NCBI GenBank assembly: GCA_012735465.1
Contig: JAAYHJ010000017.1
Span: 1 to 39,005 of the forward strand
Source of the DNA: Clostridiaceae bacterium
Lineage (GTDB): Bacteria; Bacillota; Clostridia; SK-Y3
Direction of reading: 5' to 3'
DNA: 39,005 nt
Below the pieces are notes generated by a model that had not been told where the DNA came from, searched no databases, and saw nothing but the letters and a program-made list of their open reading frames with translations. Positions 28,431 to 36,960 of this stretch are shown piece by piece. Numbering within the stretch: position 1 is the stretch's first letter; each line of letters opens with the position of its first letter. The position numbers and the translations under genes were made by a program.

Positions 28431-30812
28431 TCAGTTAAATAATCTATAAATAATGGTTGCCGCTTCCGCTCTTGTAGCATTTCCTTCCGGATCGGCTATG
28501 TTGCCGGGTTTGCCGGTAATCAGTCCGTTTTTCACTGCAATAGCCAAGGATTGCCTTGCATACCCTGCAATTTTTCCCTTATCGGCAAAATTAATGTATT
28601 TGTCCACATCTGCCGGAGCCTCCTGCTGTAGTGCCCTTGCAAGCATCACCGCCATATCCTGACGGCTTATATTTTCATTGGGTGCAAAGGTGCCATCGGG
28701 CCTTCCGGTGATAATTCCGGCCTCATAGGCGGAAGCCACATATATTTCATACCAATCGCCGCTCTTTACATCTTTAAAATTGGACCGGGCACTGCTATTC
28801 ACCAGTCCCAACGTCATGGTTATCATCTTTGCAAATTCTGCCCTGGTTACCTTCCCTTCCGGGTCAAAGATATCCTTGCTCTTTCCGTTAACAATTCCCT
28901 TGGAAGCCATGGCTTCAATCCATTTCCTGCCCCAGTGGTCTTCTTTTACATCCTTAAAGGTAACTATGTTGTTTTTTACTACAAATCTGCCCAACCGGGT
29001 GGTATTAAATATAAGCTCTTCCTCTTCTGCATCATATCGGGCGCTCATATTTGCCACCGTACCGTCGTCACCTAAATAAAACACGGTTATGGTATCACCG
29101 GTTTCCCCTGCCTTTAGCTTATAGGGAACGTATATTATTATTGGCTTTACAAACTCATCAACTTTAAATACCAGTCCCCCGGCAATGGCAACCTCCGCTT
29201 CAAATGTAAGGACTTTACTACCTGGTTTCGCAACCTCCTTCTGGTCAGGTGCCAGGGAATCAAATTCCTGCTGTGTAATTAAAGCTTCAGCAGCACTCAG
29301 CTCAATGGTTTTAACCATCTGCATATTCATCATGGAATCAAGGGTTACAACCGCCCTGCCTATTTCAGATACGAACTCAACCTTTTTTATACCTTTCCCC
29401 AAAGCCTTTGTAACTATATCTTTATTTAAACCAATGGAATACTTGCCTCCTGCTCTTGTGCCGGATAGATTGATATAAATTTTGTTTTCCAATGATATAT
29501 CCAAACCGCTTTTGGACACCGCCTGCTGCAGCCTGCTAATCAAGGCAAGCACCTGGTCCATTTTGGTATCCAATTGCTGATATTTAGATTCATCGGTTAC
29601 AATGGAAGCATCAACGGTACCGGTTTTTTTGATAACAGAAAGCATAAGCTTTCTTAACCCAGGCACCACTGTTTTTTGCCCGGCTTCATCATTTATCGGT
29701 GAGGCACTGCTTATTATGGATACAACCGCATCATTAATCTTAGGCAAACTGCTCTCGTCCGCAGTATTCTTTACCGCAGTATTGATGCTATTTAAAGCCT
29801 TTACAATCAGCTCCAGCATTTGCTGTTTTGATTCCCCGGCTTCTGCCATTACACTAAAGCAACTGCCTAACTCCCGGGCAAGCTCTGCTATCATCTCTGC
29901 TTTTTGTGAAGCGGACGCTTTTTCCAGCTCATCGATCATTTTCTGCAGTCCATCCATATGTTCTTTCACCTGGCCCGACTCAACAGGAGGGTTAACAACT
30001 CCACCTTCTCCGCCGCCGGTAGATGGGTTGGAACCTGGCTCCTTAAAAGGATCGCCTTCATAAAGCTTATAGTTTTCACTGCCCAGGAACACTTTCAATG
30101 CCCGGATTTCTTCGTTGGGCCGGCTGTTTATGGTTTGTTCCGCAAAGCTTAACAATTTTTCAAAATTATTTGAACCGGGGTAAGAACCAATGGTATCCTT
30201 CAGGGAGGCCAAGAGCCCCAGAAAACCGGAAATCCTTGCCTTTTCATTTTCATATCCGTCCAACTGGAACTTTATCTTACTGACAGGTGTTCCGTCCTTG
30301 GCTACCGGTTTTTCTGTGTAATATCTTGCCTCAAGCATAACCGTTATGAAAAACCTAAACCCGCGCATATCCGATGAATCCCCAGCAATGGTTTCATTGA
30401 ATATGCTACAGATACCCTGAAAGCCGCTTATGTCTTCTTTTATATCTTCCAGCCCTTTAATGATTAAGGCAATAAGTACAAATTTCCCTTCCTGTGAACG
30501 ATTTGCGTAAATTTTAAGGGCATCCTTCATTTCCGTATCGGATAAAACATTTACCCACTGCTTAACTCCTGAAATGGTTTCTGCATTTATATCTTCAGCT
30601 GTTTCAATATTTAAGGCCAAATAATCGGTAAGGTCCACCCTGTCATCAAAGTCAAGGGACATGGCTTCAATTAAAAACCTCTGAAACGGGTCAATGTCTG
30701 CGGCTGCATATGCGCTGACCGGTTTGACGGCAATCCCCGTGACTGCCTGCAGCAGCATCATCAAAGCTACAAGGAGACATTTCCACTTTTTTTTACTGCT
30801 TTCATACTTCAT
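28431..30812 (-). CDS. S-layer homology (SLH) surface protein with shared helical domain
   Basis: A 793-residue secreted protein. A signal peptide (cleavage near 36-38, after SAYA) is followed by one copy (about 41-253) of the helical domain shared with the next two genes. Then come a Gly/Pro linker (258-280), a helical region (280-437) and a beta-rich region (438-615). Three SLH domains close the protein (about 619-667, 678-727 and 739-790), with the motifs VTRAE, ISRQD and ATRAE. SLH triplets bind pyruvylated secondary wall polymer, so it is probably wall-anchored. The ATG follows GAGGGG by 9 nt and is 37 nt after the previous gene, so the two are co-transcribed. Function unknown beyond the anchor. 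Confidence 0.85.
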   Translation of the reverse strand: MKYESSKKKWKCLLVALMMLLQAVTGIAVKPVSAYAAADIDPFQRFLIEAMSLDFDDRVDLTDYLALNIETAEDINAETISGVKQWVNVLSDTEMKDALKIYANRSQEGKFVLIALIIKGLEDIKEDISGFQGICSIFNETIAGDSSDMRGFRFFITVMLEARYYTEKPVAKDGTPVSKIKFQLDGYENEKARISGFLGLLASLKDTIGSYPGSNNFEKLLSFAEQTINSRPNEEIRALKVFLGSENYKLYEGDPFKEPGSNPSTGGGEGGVVNPPVESGQVKEHMDGLQKMIDELEKASASQKAEMIAELARELGSCFSVMAEAGESKQQMLELIVKALNSINTAVKNTADESSLPKINDAVVSIISSASPINDEAGQKTVVPGLRKLMLSVIKKTGTVDASIVTDESKYQQLDTKMDQVLALISRLQQAVSKSGLDISLENKIYINLSGTRAGGKYSIGLNKDIVTKALGKGIKKVEFVSEIGRAVVTLDSMMNMQMVKTIELSAAEALITQQEFDSLAPDQKEVAKPGSKVLTFEAEVAIAGGLVFKVDEFVKPIIIYVPYKLKAGETGDTITVFYLGDDGTVANMSARYDAEEEELIFNTTRLGRFVVKNNIVTFKDVKEDHWGRKWIEAMASKGIVNGKSKDIFDPEGKVTRAEFAKMITMTLGLVNSSARSNFKDVKSGDWYEIYVASAYEAGIITGRPDGTFAPNENISRQDMAVMLARALQQEAPADVDKYINFADKGKIAGYARQSLAIAVKNGLITGKPGNIADPEGNATRAEAATIIYRLFN

Positions 30813-30849
30813 TCATCCAACCCCTCTTCTATATGGTTTTATTCTCACT

Positions 30850-31953
30850 TTACTGCCTTGGGATATATATAACATCGGAAAGGGGAACCATGCTTGTTGT
30901 CATCAAATCCGTACCTTCCCATACAAAGGCTTTTGCACTGTACCCCGTAACATCGGGAGGCAGCCTGAAACCTGCCGTCATATTTTCAACCCCGTTATTT
31001 GGTACATTTTTAGATATGTAAGCTACATTTTCCATAAGGTTTTCGTCGTTATAAAGGGCGACAATGACCAAGACATCTTTTGCATCGCCGGATGTATTTG
31101 TAACACCAACGTCCACTGACAGATGTCCGTCAGCTATCAGTTCCTCTGCAATGGAACCGTCAATTTTAAATACCGCATCTATTTCAAAGGGAGGTACAAC
31201 CGGATAAGGATCCCCCTCATACAAATTGCCGTTATTACTCAAAAACACCTTAAAAGCAGCAATTTCTTCATTGGGACAGCTGTTAACATTTTGTTCCGTA
31301 AAGCTAAGCAGCTTTTCAAAATTATTGGCTCCCGGGTAGGAACTGATGGTTTGCTGCAAAGTTTTCAAAAGACCAATCATTGAAGATACCTGCTGTTTTT
31401 CTTCTTCAAAGCCTTGAATCTCCAGTTTTATCTTCGTAGGAGGAACACCGTTCTTTGCAATGCTCTGACCCGTTCTCATCCACGCCTGGTACATTACTGT
31501 TATAAAAAAGCGGAGTCCACGAATATCCGATGCATCTCCTGCAATGGTTTCGTTAAGCAGGTCTCTAATGGATGGAAACCCTTCCGTGCTCCCCTGCAGC
31601 CTACGAAGCCCATAGAATATCAGGTATGTAATTGCTGTTTTACCGTCCCTGGAACGTGCTGCAAAGATTTCCAATGCTTCTTGGACATCGGAATAAGACA
31701 TCACCGGCACGTAGGAATGAACTTTTGAAACATGCTCAGGTGTAACATCTTCTGGCGAGTTGATATTATCCAGCATATACTCGGTCAAAGCGTCCCGGTC
31801 ATCATAGCTTAAGCTCATGGATTCAATCATGAATCGCTGAAACGGATCAATTTCTGCAGCAATAACTTGTATCGGATTCACAAGCCCCGCTGTTGCGTAC
31901 TGCAGCAGCATAAAAAATATTATTAAAGCGCTTTTCCATCGTTTCCTCTTCAT
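30850..31953 (-). CDS. Secreted protein with shared helical domain and C-terminal beta domain
   Basis: A 367-residue exported protein: signal peptide (about 1-33), one copy of the shared domain (about 36-248), and a C-terminal beta-rich domain (256-367). The shared domain has EIDPFQRFMIESMSLSYDDR, GDASDIRGLRFFITVM and NNFEKLLSFTEQNVNS. The C-terminal domain ends FVWEGTDLMTTSMVPLSD and is clearly homologous to the end of the 606-residue protein upstream. It has no SLH or sortase signal, so it is either released or held by its SLH-bearing neighbour. The ATG at 31953 is preferred; a GTG nine bases upstream is possible. Confidence 0.75.
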   Translation of the reverse strand: MKRKRWKSALIIFFMLLQYATAGLVNPIQVIAAEIDPFQRFMIESMSLSYDDRDALTEYMLDNINSPEDVTPEHVSKVHSYVPVMSYSDVQEALEIFAARSRDGKTAITYLIFYGLRRLQGSTEGFPSIRDLLNETIAGDASDIRGLRFFITVMYQAWMRTGQSIAKNGVPPTKIKLEIQGFEEEKQQVSSMIGLLKTLQQTISSYPGANNFEKLLSFTEQNVNSCPNEEIAAFKVFLSNNGNLYEGDPYPVVPPFEIDAVFKIDGSIAEELIADGHLSVDVGVTNTSGDAKDVLVIVALYNDENLMENVAYISKNVPNNGVENMTAGFRLPPDVTGYSAKAFVWEGTDLMTTSMVPLSDVIYIPRQ

Positions 31954-31988
31954 TCGCTCCACCTAGTACAACCCCTTTCCTTTTTTTA

Positions 31989-32004
31989 TGTTATCATTAT
32001 AACA
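31989..32004 (-). promoter_or_regulatory. Extended -10 promoter within a palindrome
   Basis: TATAAT (31996-32001) is preceded by TG at the extended -10 position on the minus strand; no convincing -35 is seen. The -10 lies inside the palindrome TGTTAT-CATT-ATAACA (31989-32004), which could be an operator. It drives the 367- and 793-residue protein genes. Confidence 0.5.
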
Positions 32005-32052
32005 CAGAGCAGGCCTTCACACCACACCTTTTTAAATCTGTTTTTTATTGCC

Positions 32053-32100
32053 AAAAGGGGCGACTCCTTTGCCTGTCAGGCAAAGAAATCGCCCCTTTTT
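32053..32100 (-). terminator. Strong terminator after the 606-residue protein gene
   Basis: An 11-bp outer stem (AAAAGGGGCGA at 32053-32063 with its complement at 32089-32099) encloses a second 7-bp stem CTTTGCC/GGCAAAG. It is flanked by T runs on both strands and lies 13 nt after the stop codon. Confidence 0.85.
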
Positions 32101-32112
32101 TGTAAAATCCGC

Positions 32113-33933
32113 TTATTCAGCAGCAGGAATTTTACTTATTTCAGAAAGAGGTACCATGGTAGAATTAATAATATCAGTTCCTTCCCATACAAAAACTCTT
32201 GCTTCATATCCGGTCACATCGCTTGGAAGCCTGAAGCCTCCCATCAGCTTTTCTTCAGCTTCCGCCACTACTTTTTTGGTATTATATGAGACGCATTCCA
32301 TGATTCCCGAATCCCCATCAATTTTATACAAAGCTATAATCAGCAGTGCATCCACATCTTCAGCGGAATTATTTTTAACCGTCACTTCTGCATTCAGTAT
32401 GCCGTTACTTATCAGTTCAGTGGCATCTTTTCCGTCAACCGTAAATTTGGTTTCAATATCAAACATTAAAGGTGGCTCATACATACCGCCATTGTTATAT
32501 AAGAAGGACTTAAATGCAGTCACTTCCTCGGCACCAAAGCTGTTTACGGTTGTTTCAGCATAGTTCAGCAGTTTTTCAAAGACATCTTCTCCGTCATACT
32601 TAATAATCTTATTGTACAAAGTTTCTATGTACGGAAGCAATGAATTAATATGGTCTCTTATGGTAGCCTGTAATGCAGTCGGTATCTTAAATTTTAACTT
32701 CCATCTGGCATCTTCGCCATCAACTACAATCACGCCTTCTGCATCTTCCGGCAGCTCTTCCTGTATTTTCTTAAGCACTTCTACCATGAGAATCAATCCG
32801 CGATTATCATTTTTATCGCCGGTTACATTGTAATTGATCCTTTCAGCAATGCTTTCAAATCCGGGCATATAAACTATATCGCTTGACAAATCAATTTCAC
32901 GTATTGCTTGCTTCAATGCATTTCTTCTACCTTCACTGACTTCCAAATATTTTTCCAATCCGCGGGTAATATCGTCCACCGATACGCTTGGGAAGAAACC
33001 TTTTGCAGCATCAACTACCTGCGAAGTTACCACGCCGCTTTCGTCTAACGGCTTAAGCACCTTTTCTATGAATTCTTCCTTCTTCTGTGGAGTATTCAGG
33101 CTCAATACCTGCAGCAATACCACCTGAAGCGGATTAAGGTTTGATGCTTCTCCTTCGTAAATACCGCCGTTGGCTGCTAAAAATTTTTTAAATTCAGCCA
33201 CTTCTTTAGCATAGTTATTTGCTGTAGTTTCGGCATAGTTCAGCAATTTTTCAAAGGCATCTTCTCCCTCATACCCATCAATTTTATTGTACAGGGTTTC
33301 AATATGGGGAAGCAATGCATTAGCCTTTGCCCTTATTGCATCCATCAATGCAGCAGGAATTGAAAACTTAATCTTGTCTGCATCTTCCGGGTCATCAATT
33401 ACGATAACACCGTCGGAATCAGCCGGCAGGTTCTTCTGGATCTTGTTTAAAATCTCAATCAACAGCTTCATGCCACGCATGTCATTTTCATTGCCGGTTA
33501 CCTGTAAATTGATCTCTTTTGCTATGCTTTCAAATCCGTCAGCCATGTTTAATTCCCTTGTAAGATCAATGTCAAGAATTGCATTTATAACTTCTGTCTT
33601 CTTGTTTATCCCAACATAGCTTTCCAATCCCGTGCGAATATCTTCTTCCGACATGTTAGGGAAATATTGCTTGGCTTCTGCTACCAAATCGTCTGTAACA
33701 TCTCCTGCATCTTGTGCGTTCTTCAACGGCTCAAGAACGTCACTTACAAATTGAGCCCTTTGACTTTGGTCCAAATCCATGGCGTCCAAAAGTACCCTTT
33801 GAAGCGGATTTAATTGGGCTTGTCCATCTTCTGCAAAAACGGTTGGGATACTTGTAAATAATAAGCACAATGATAGCACAACACATAAGATTTTACTAAA
33901 GGATTTTAAATATAAACCTCTCTTTTGCCTCAA
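32113..33933 (-). CDS. Secreted protein with two tandem shared helical domains
   Basis: A 606-residue exported protein. A signal peptide ends at about VFA-ED (34/35). Two tandem copies of the shared domain follow (41-262 and 266-487), then the C-terminal beta-rich domain (489-606) ending VFVWEGTDIINSTMVPLSE. The two copies align closely: LNPLQRVLL/LNPLQVVLL, LLPHIETLYNKI/LLPYIETLYNKI, FEKLLNYAETT and NGGIYE/NGGMYE. The start is a TTG, 9 nt after AAGGAGG, and no ATG lies nearby in frame. It is followed by a strong terminator and preceded by a ~200-nt leader. No SLH domain or LPXTG is present. The family is not one I recognise. Confidence 0.78.
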   Translation of the reverse strand: MRQKRGLYLKSFSKILCVVLSLCLLFTSIPTVFAEDGQAQLNPLQRVLLDAMDLDQSQRAQFVSDVLEPLKNAQDAGDVTDDLVAEAKQYFPNMSEEDIRTGLESYVGINKKTEVINAILDIDLTRELNMADGFESIAKEINLQVTGNENDMRGMKLLIEILNKIQKNLPADSDGVIVIDDPEDADKIKFSIPAALMDAIRAKANALLPHIETLYNKIDGYEGEDAFEKLLNYAETTANNYAKEVAEFKKFLAANGGIYEGEASNLNPLQVVLLQVLSLNTPQKKEEFIEKVLKPLDESGVVTSQVVDAAKGFFPSVSVDDITRGLEKYLEVSEGRRNALKQAIREIDLSSDIVYMPGFESIAERINYNVTGDKNDNRGLILMVEVLKKIQEELPEDAEGVIVVDGEDARWKLKFKIPTALQATIRDHINSLLPYIETLYNKIIKYDGEDVFEKLLNYAETTVNSFGAEEVTAFKSFLYNNGGMYEPPLMFDIETKFTVDGKDATELISNGILNAEVTVKNNSAEDVDALLIIALYKIDGDSGIMECVSYNTKKVVAEAEEKLMGGFRLPSDVTGYEARVFVWEGTDIINSTMVPLSEISKIPAAE

Positions 33934-34328
33934 CGTATACGACCTCCTTAGTTAAAAATTATAATTAATGACTCCCTTTATGAACATATGCCCAAAGCCC
34001 CGGCTTGTTCAAACATACATTCACTAAAAGAGAGCATAAAACTACCGAGGTATCACTTTCTAGGCAGAGATTCTACACTGTAGGCTCGTTTAAGCTTATT
34101 AACAAATCTCCAGCTCACCCTATAAGGATAAAGATACCCATTTTTATTGTATACCATCTTCTGGTGTATTTTCAAGCTTATTATGTTACAGTTTCATTAC
34201 AATCCTTTTCCTTATTGTATCATGTAACTTCCAGCTCTTCAATAGTCCATACACCCTATGTAATAATTAATGAACAGACTGTTAAAAATAATACTGATTT
34301 TTTATTAATAAACAAGCGGAGGTGCAAT
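33934..34328. other. Divergent intergenic region (395 bp)
   Basis: This gap separates the 606-residue surface protein (minus) from the glucan phosphorylase (plus). It contains the promoter at 34148-34175 and a ~200-nt minus-strand leader with several possible stems, including GAGATT/AATCTC at the ends of a ~45-nt branched unit. No convincing plus-strand promoter was found and no known riboswitch was recognised. An open frame upstream of the phosphorylase start is not credible coding. Confidence 0.5.
34148..34175 (-). promoter_or_regulatory. Possible promoter for the 606-residue protein gene
   Basis: TTGAAA (34170-34175) and TATACA (34148-34153) with a 16-nt spacer on the minus strand. Matches are 5/6 and 4/6. 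The implied leader is about 205 nt. Confidence 0.4.
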
Positions 34329-36917
34329 ATGTACTTTTTTGAAAAAATAATGGTTATCCCCATGCTACCGGATAGAATCAACCGCCTTAACGACTTTGCC
34401 TACAATCTTTGGTGGTCATGGAATCCACACACCCTTCAGGTATTTGAAAAAATAGATGCCGAACTGTGGGCCGCATGCAATAAGAATCCCGTCTTATTTC
34501 TTCAAAATGTCAGTACCCGGAAGCTTAACGAGGCTGCAAGCAATCATGATTACCTTGCCCTGTATGACAGGACAATAAAGGAGTTTGACAATTACATGCA
34601 GGCAGAGGACACATGGTATGCCAGGAATTTTCCGGATAAAAAAGACAATATAATCGCATATTTTTCCAGCGAATACGGCCTGCATGAAACCCTTCCCATT
34701 TATTCAGGGGGCCTGGGTGTCCTGTCGGGCGACCACTGCAAATCGGCCAGTGATTTAGGCTTACCCTTTGTAGCCGTAGGGCTGTTTTATAAACAGGGCT
34801 ATTTCACCCAGCAGATAAACTTTGAAGGTTGGCAGGAAGCAAGGTTTATACATCATAATGTCTCCGAGTTGCCCATCCGCCCTACAACGGACCAGAACGG
34901 AAATGAAATCATCATAGCCATTCCTTTCCCCGGCAGGACGGTATATGCTAAAGTATGGGAAGTGCATGTGGGGCGCATAATAATTTACATGCTGGATACG
35001 GATGTACCGGACAACAGCCCGGAGGACCGTACCATAACCTCCATACTGTACGGGGGAGACCAGGAAACCCGCATATCCCAGGAAATCGTGCTGGGCATAG
35101 GAGGCATAAAAATGCTTGATGCCCTTGGGATTACCCCTTCTGTTTACCACCTGAACGAAGGCCATTCCGCCTTCTGCGTTTTGGAAATCATGCGCAAGCT
35201 GATACAGGAGGAGGGGCTGACCTTTGAAAATGCAAAGGAAGTGGTTGCCGCATCCACCATCTTTACCACCCATACCCCCGTTCCCGCCGGAAGCGACCGT
35301 TTTCCCCTGTACTTAATGGACAAATACTTCAGCCACTATTGGGGCAGCTTACATATCAGCCGCCACCAGTTCATGGAGCTAGGGGTCAATGCCCTCTCCG
35401 ATTCACCGGAAGTATTTAATATGACCTTTTTTGCTTTAAAGATGTCCGGGCAGCGCAATGGGGTAAGCAAATTACATGGAATGGTGTCAAGAAATATTTT
35501 CAACAGCGCATGGCATGAAATTCCCGAAGAAGAGGTACCCATTACATCAATTACCAACGGGATTCATACCAAGACATGGCTAAGCCCGCCTATGAAACAG
35601 CTTTTTGACCAGGCCATGGGAGCAAACTGGGAAAACCATATCCCTGATACGAGCATGTGGGAAGAAATTGAAAACATATCCGACGAAGCCTTGTGGAACG
35701 CCCACATGATAAATAAGCGGAAAATGATTGACTATATAAGGCAGAGGGTGCGGAAACAAAGGATTAGAAACGGCAGCTCCACCGAAGACGTGGAAAAAAC
35801 AGTGGATTTGCTCAAATGCAATGCCCTTACCATTGGATTTGCCAGGAGATTTGCAACCTATAAAAGGGCTACATTATTTTTCAGAAACCTGCCCCGGCTG
35901 CAGAGAATACTAAATAACCCGGCCATGCCGGTACAGATTATTTTTGCGGGAAAGGCCCATCCTGCCGATTATCCGGCACAGGAGCTCATCAAACGCATAC
36001 ACGACCTGGCCAACAGCGAAGAATTTAAGGGTAAGATATTGCTGATAGAAAATTATGATATGGAGCTGGCACGTTACCTGGTAGCCGGAGTTGACATATG
36101 GATGAATACCCCCCGGAGGCCCCTGGAGGCAAGCGGTACCAGCGGCCAAAAGGCTGCATTAAACGGCACCATTAACTTCAGCGTACTGGACGGTTGGTGG
36201 GCGGAAGCCTATAACGGGTATAACGGCTGGGCAATAGGGGACGGCAATTACTACCCCGATGCGGAACAGCAGGATTATATTGATTCTATTTCACTGTACA
36301 GCACATTGGAAGACCAGATTATCCCTTTGTATTTTGACAGAAATGAAAATGATGTGCCCGTAAACTGGGTGAAAAGGATGAAAGCTTCCATTAAATCCTG
36401 TGCACCGGTGTTTAGCACCGACCGCATGGTCCAGGAATACACCAGGCAACTGTATGTAAATGCCATGAATAAAACGGGGCAGATGGTAAAAGACCATTAT
36501 GCATTGGCAAAGGAATTATCCAAATGGAAAATGGAAGTAGCCAATCAATGGCACAGCGTAAGGATAATCCCCGACCGTAAATTAAACTATCCGTTTGACT
36601 ACAAGGTACCGGCAGGAAAGCCAATAGAATTATGTACAAATGTGTATCTAGGAAACATCGATCCTAAAAATGTACGGGTGGAAGTGTATTACGGACGGAT
36701 TGCCCCCGACGGAACCATAGAAGAACCCAAGACCGCCGTAATGGAACTGCAGCAGGTAAGCGGGGATAATACCTGTCTTTACAAAGGCACTATTTTTATT
36801 GAGTCAGGTGGCGAACACGGATATACCTTCCGGGTAATACCATACCGCCCTGAACTAATCCATGAATACGACCTGGGGCTTATCAAATGGGTTGATATTA
36901 ACGAAAGCAGGCATTAA
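34329..36917 (+). CDS. glgP: Alpha-glucan (maltodextrin/glycogen) phosphorylase
   Basis: The GT35 enzyme releases glucose-1-phosphate from alpha-1,4-glucan with pyridoxal phosphate. The protein is 862 residues and of the 'short/archaeal' type: an N-terminal DUF3417 domain (about 1-105, with RINRLNDFAYNLWWSWNP) precedes the phosphorylase core. The PLP site PLEASGTSGQKAALNG is at 598-613, with Lys608 as the Schiff-base lysine. A segment FSSEYGLHETLPIYSGGLGVLSGDH marks the N-terminal catalytic lobe. The ATG at 34329 follows GGAGGTGCAAT; the frame is open upstream but lacks coding character. It is the only plus-strand gene and probably acts in storage-glucan turnover. glgP is a family name; malP is possible. 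Confidence 0.93.
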   Translation: MYFFEKIMVIPMLPDRINRLNDFAYNLWWSWNPHTLQVFEKIDAELWAACNKNPVLFLQNVSTRKLNEAASNHDYLALYDRTIKEFDNYMQAEDTWYARNFPDKKDNIIAYFSSEYGLHETLPIYSGGLGVLSGDHCKSASDLGLPFVAVGLFYKQGYFTQQINFEGWQEARFIHHNVSELPIRPTTDQNGNEIIIAIPFPGRTVYAKVWEVHVGRIIIYMLDTDVPDNSPEDRTITSILYGGDQETRISQEIVLGIGGIKMLDALGITPSVYHLNEGHSAFCVLEIMRKLIQEEGLTFENAKEVVAASTIFTTHTPVPAGSDRFPLYLMDKYFSHYWGSLHISRHQFMELGVNALSDSPEVFNMTFFALKMSGQRNGVSKLHGMVSRNIFNSAWHEIPEEEVPITSITNGIHTKTWLSPPMKQLFDQAMGANWENHIPDTSMWEEIENISDEALWNAHMINKRKMIDYIRQRVRKQRIRNGSSTEDVEKTVDLLKCNALTIGFARRFATYKRATLFFRNLPRLQRILNNPAMPVQIIFAGKAHPADYPAQELIKRIHDLANSEEFKGKILLIENYDMELARYLVAGVDIWMNTPRRPLEASGTSGQKAALNGTINFSVLDGWWAEAYNGYNGWAIGDGNYYPDAEQQDYIDSISLYSTLEDQIIPLYFDRNENDVPVNWVKRMKASIKSCAPVFSTDRMVQEYTRQLYVNAMNKTGQMVKDHYALAKELSKWKMEVANQWHSVRIIPDRKLNYPFDYKVPAGKPIELCTNVYLGNIDPKNVRVEVYYGRIAPDGTIEEPKTAVMELQQVSGDNTCLYKGTIFIESGGEHGYTFRVIPYRPELIHEYDLGLIKWVDINESRH

Positions 36918-36918
36918 T

Positions 36919-36960
36919 AAAAGGGAAATCAAGGAGACAGCTCATCCTGATTTCCCTTTA
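36919..36960. terminator. Bidirectional terminator between convergent genes
   Basis: AAAGGGAAATCA and TGATTTCCCTTT form a 12-bp stem flanked by T-rich tracts in both directions. It begins two bases after the phosphorylase stop, and one arm contains the TGA stop codon of the minus-strand gene (36929-36931). Confidence 0.85.

Noticed and set aside
34033-34154. ~34-codon minus-strand frame in the surface-protein leader, considered as an export substrate
   Set aside because: No ribosome site, its ATG overlaps the promoter -10, and it shows no Gly-Gly or NHLP-type leader.
34005-34328. 108-codon N-terminal extension in frame with the glucan phosphorylase
   Set aside because: It has no family similarity and no ribosome site at its ATG, while GGAGGTGCAAT precedes the ATG at 34329, where the DUF3417 domain begins.
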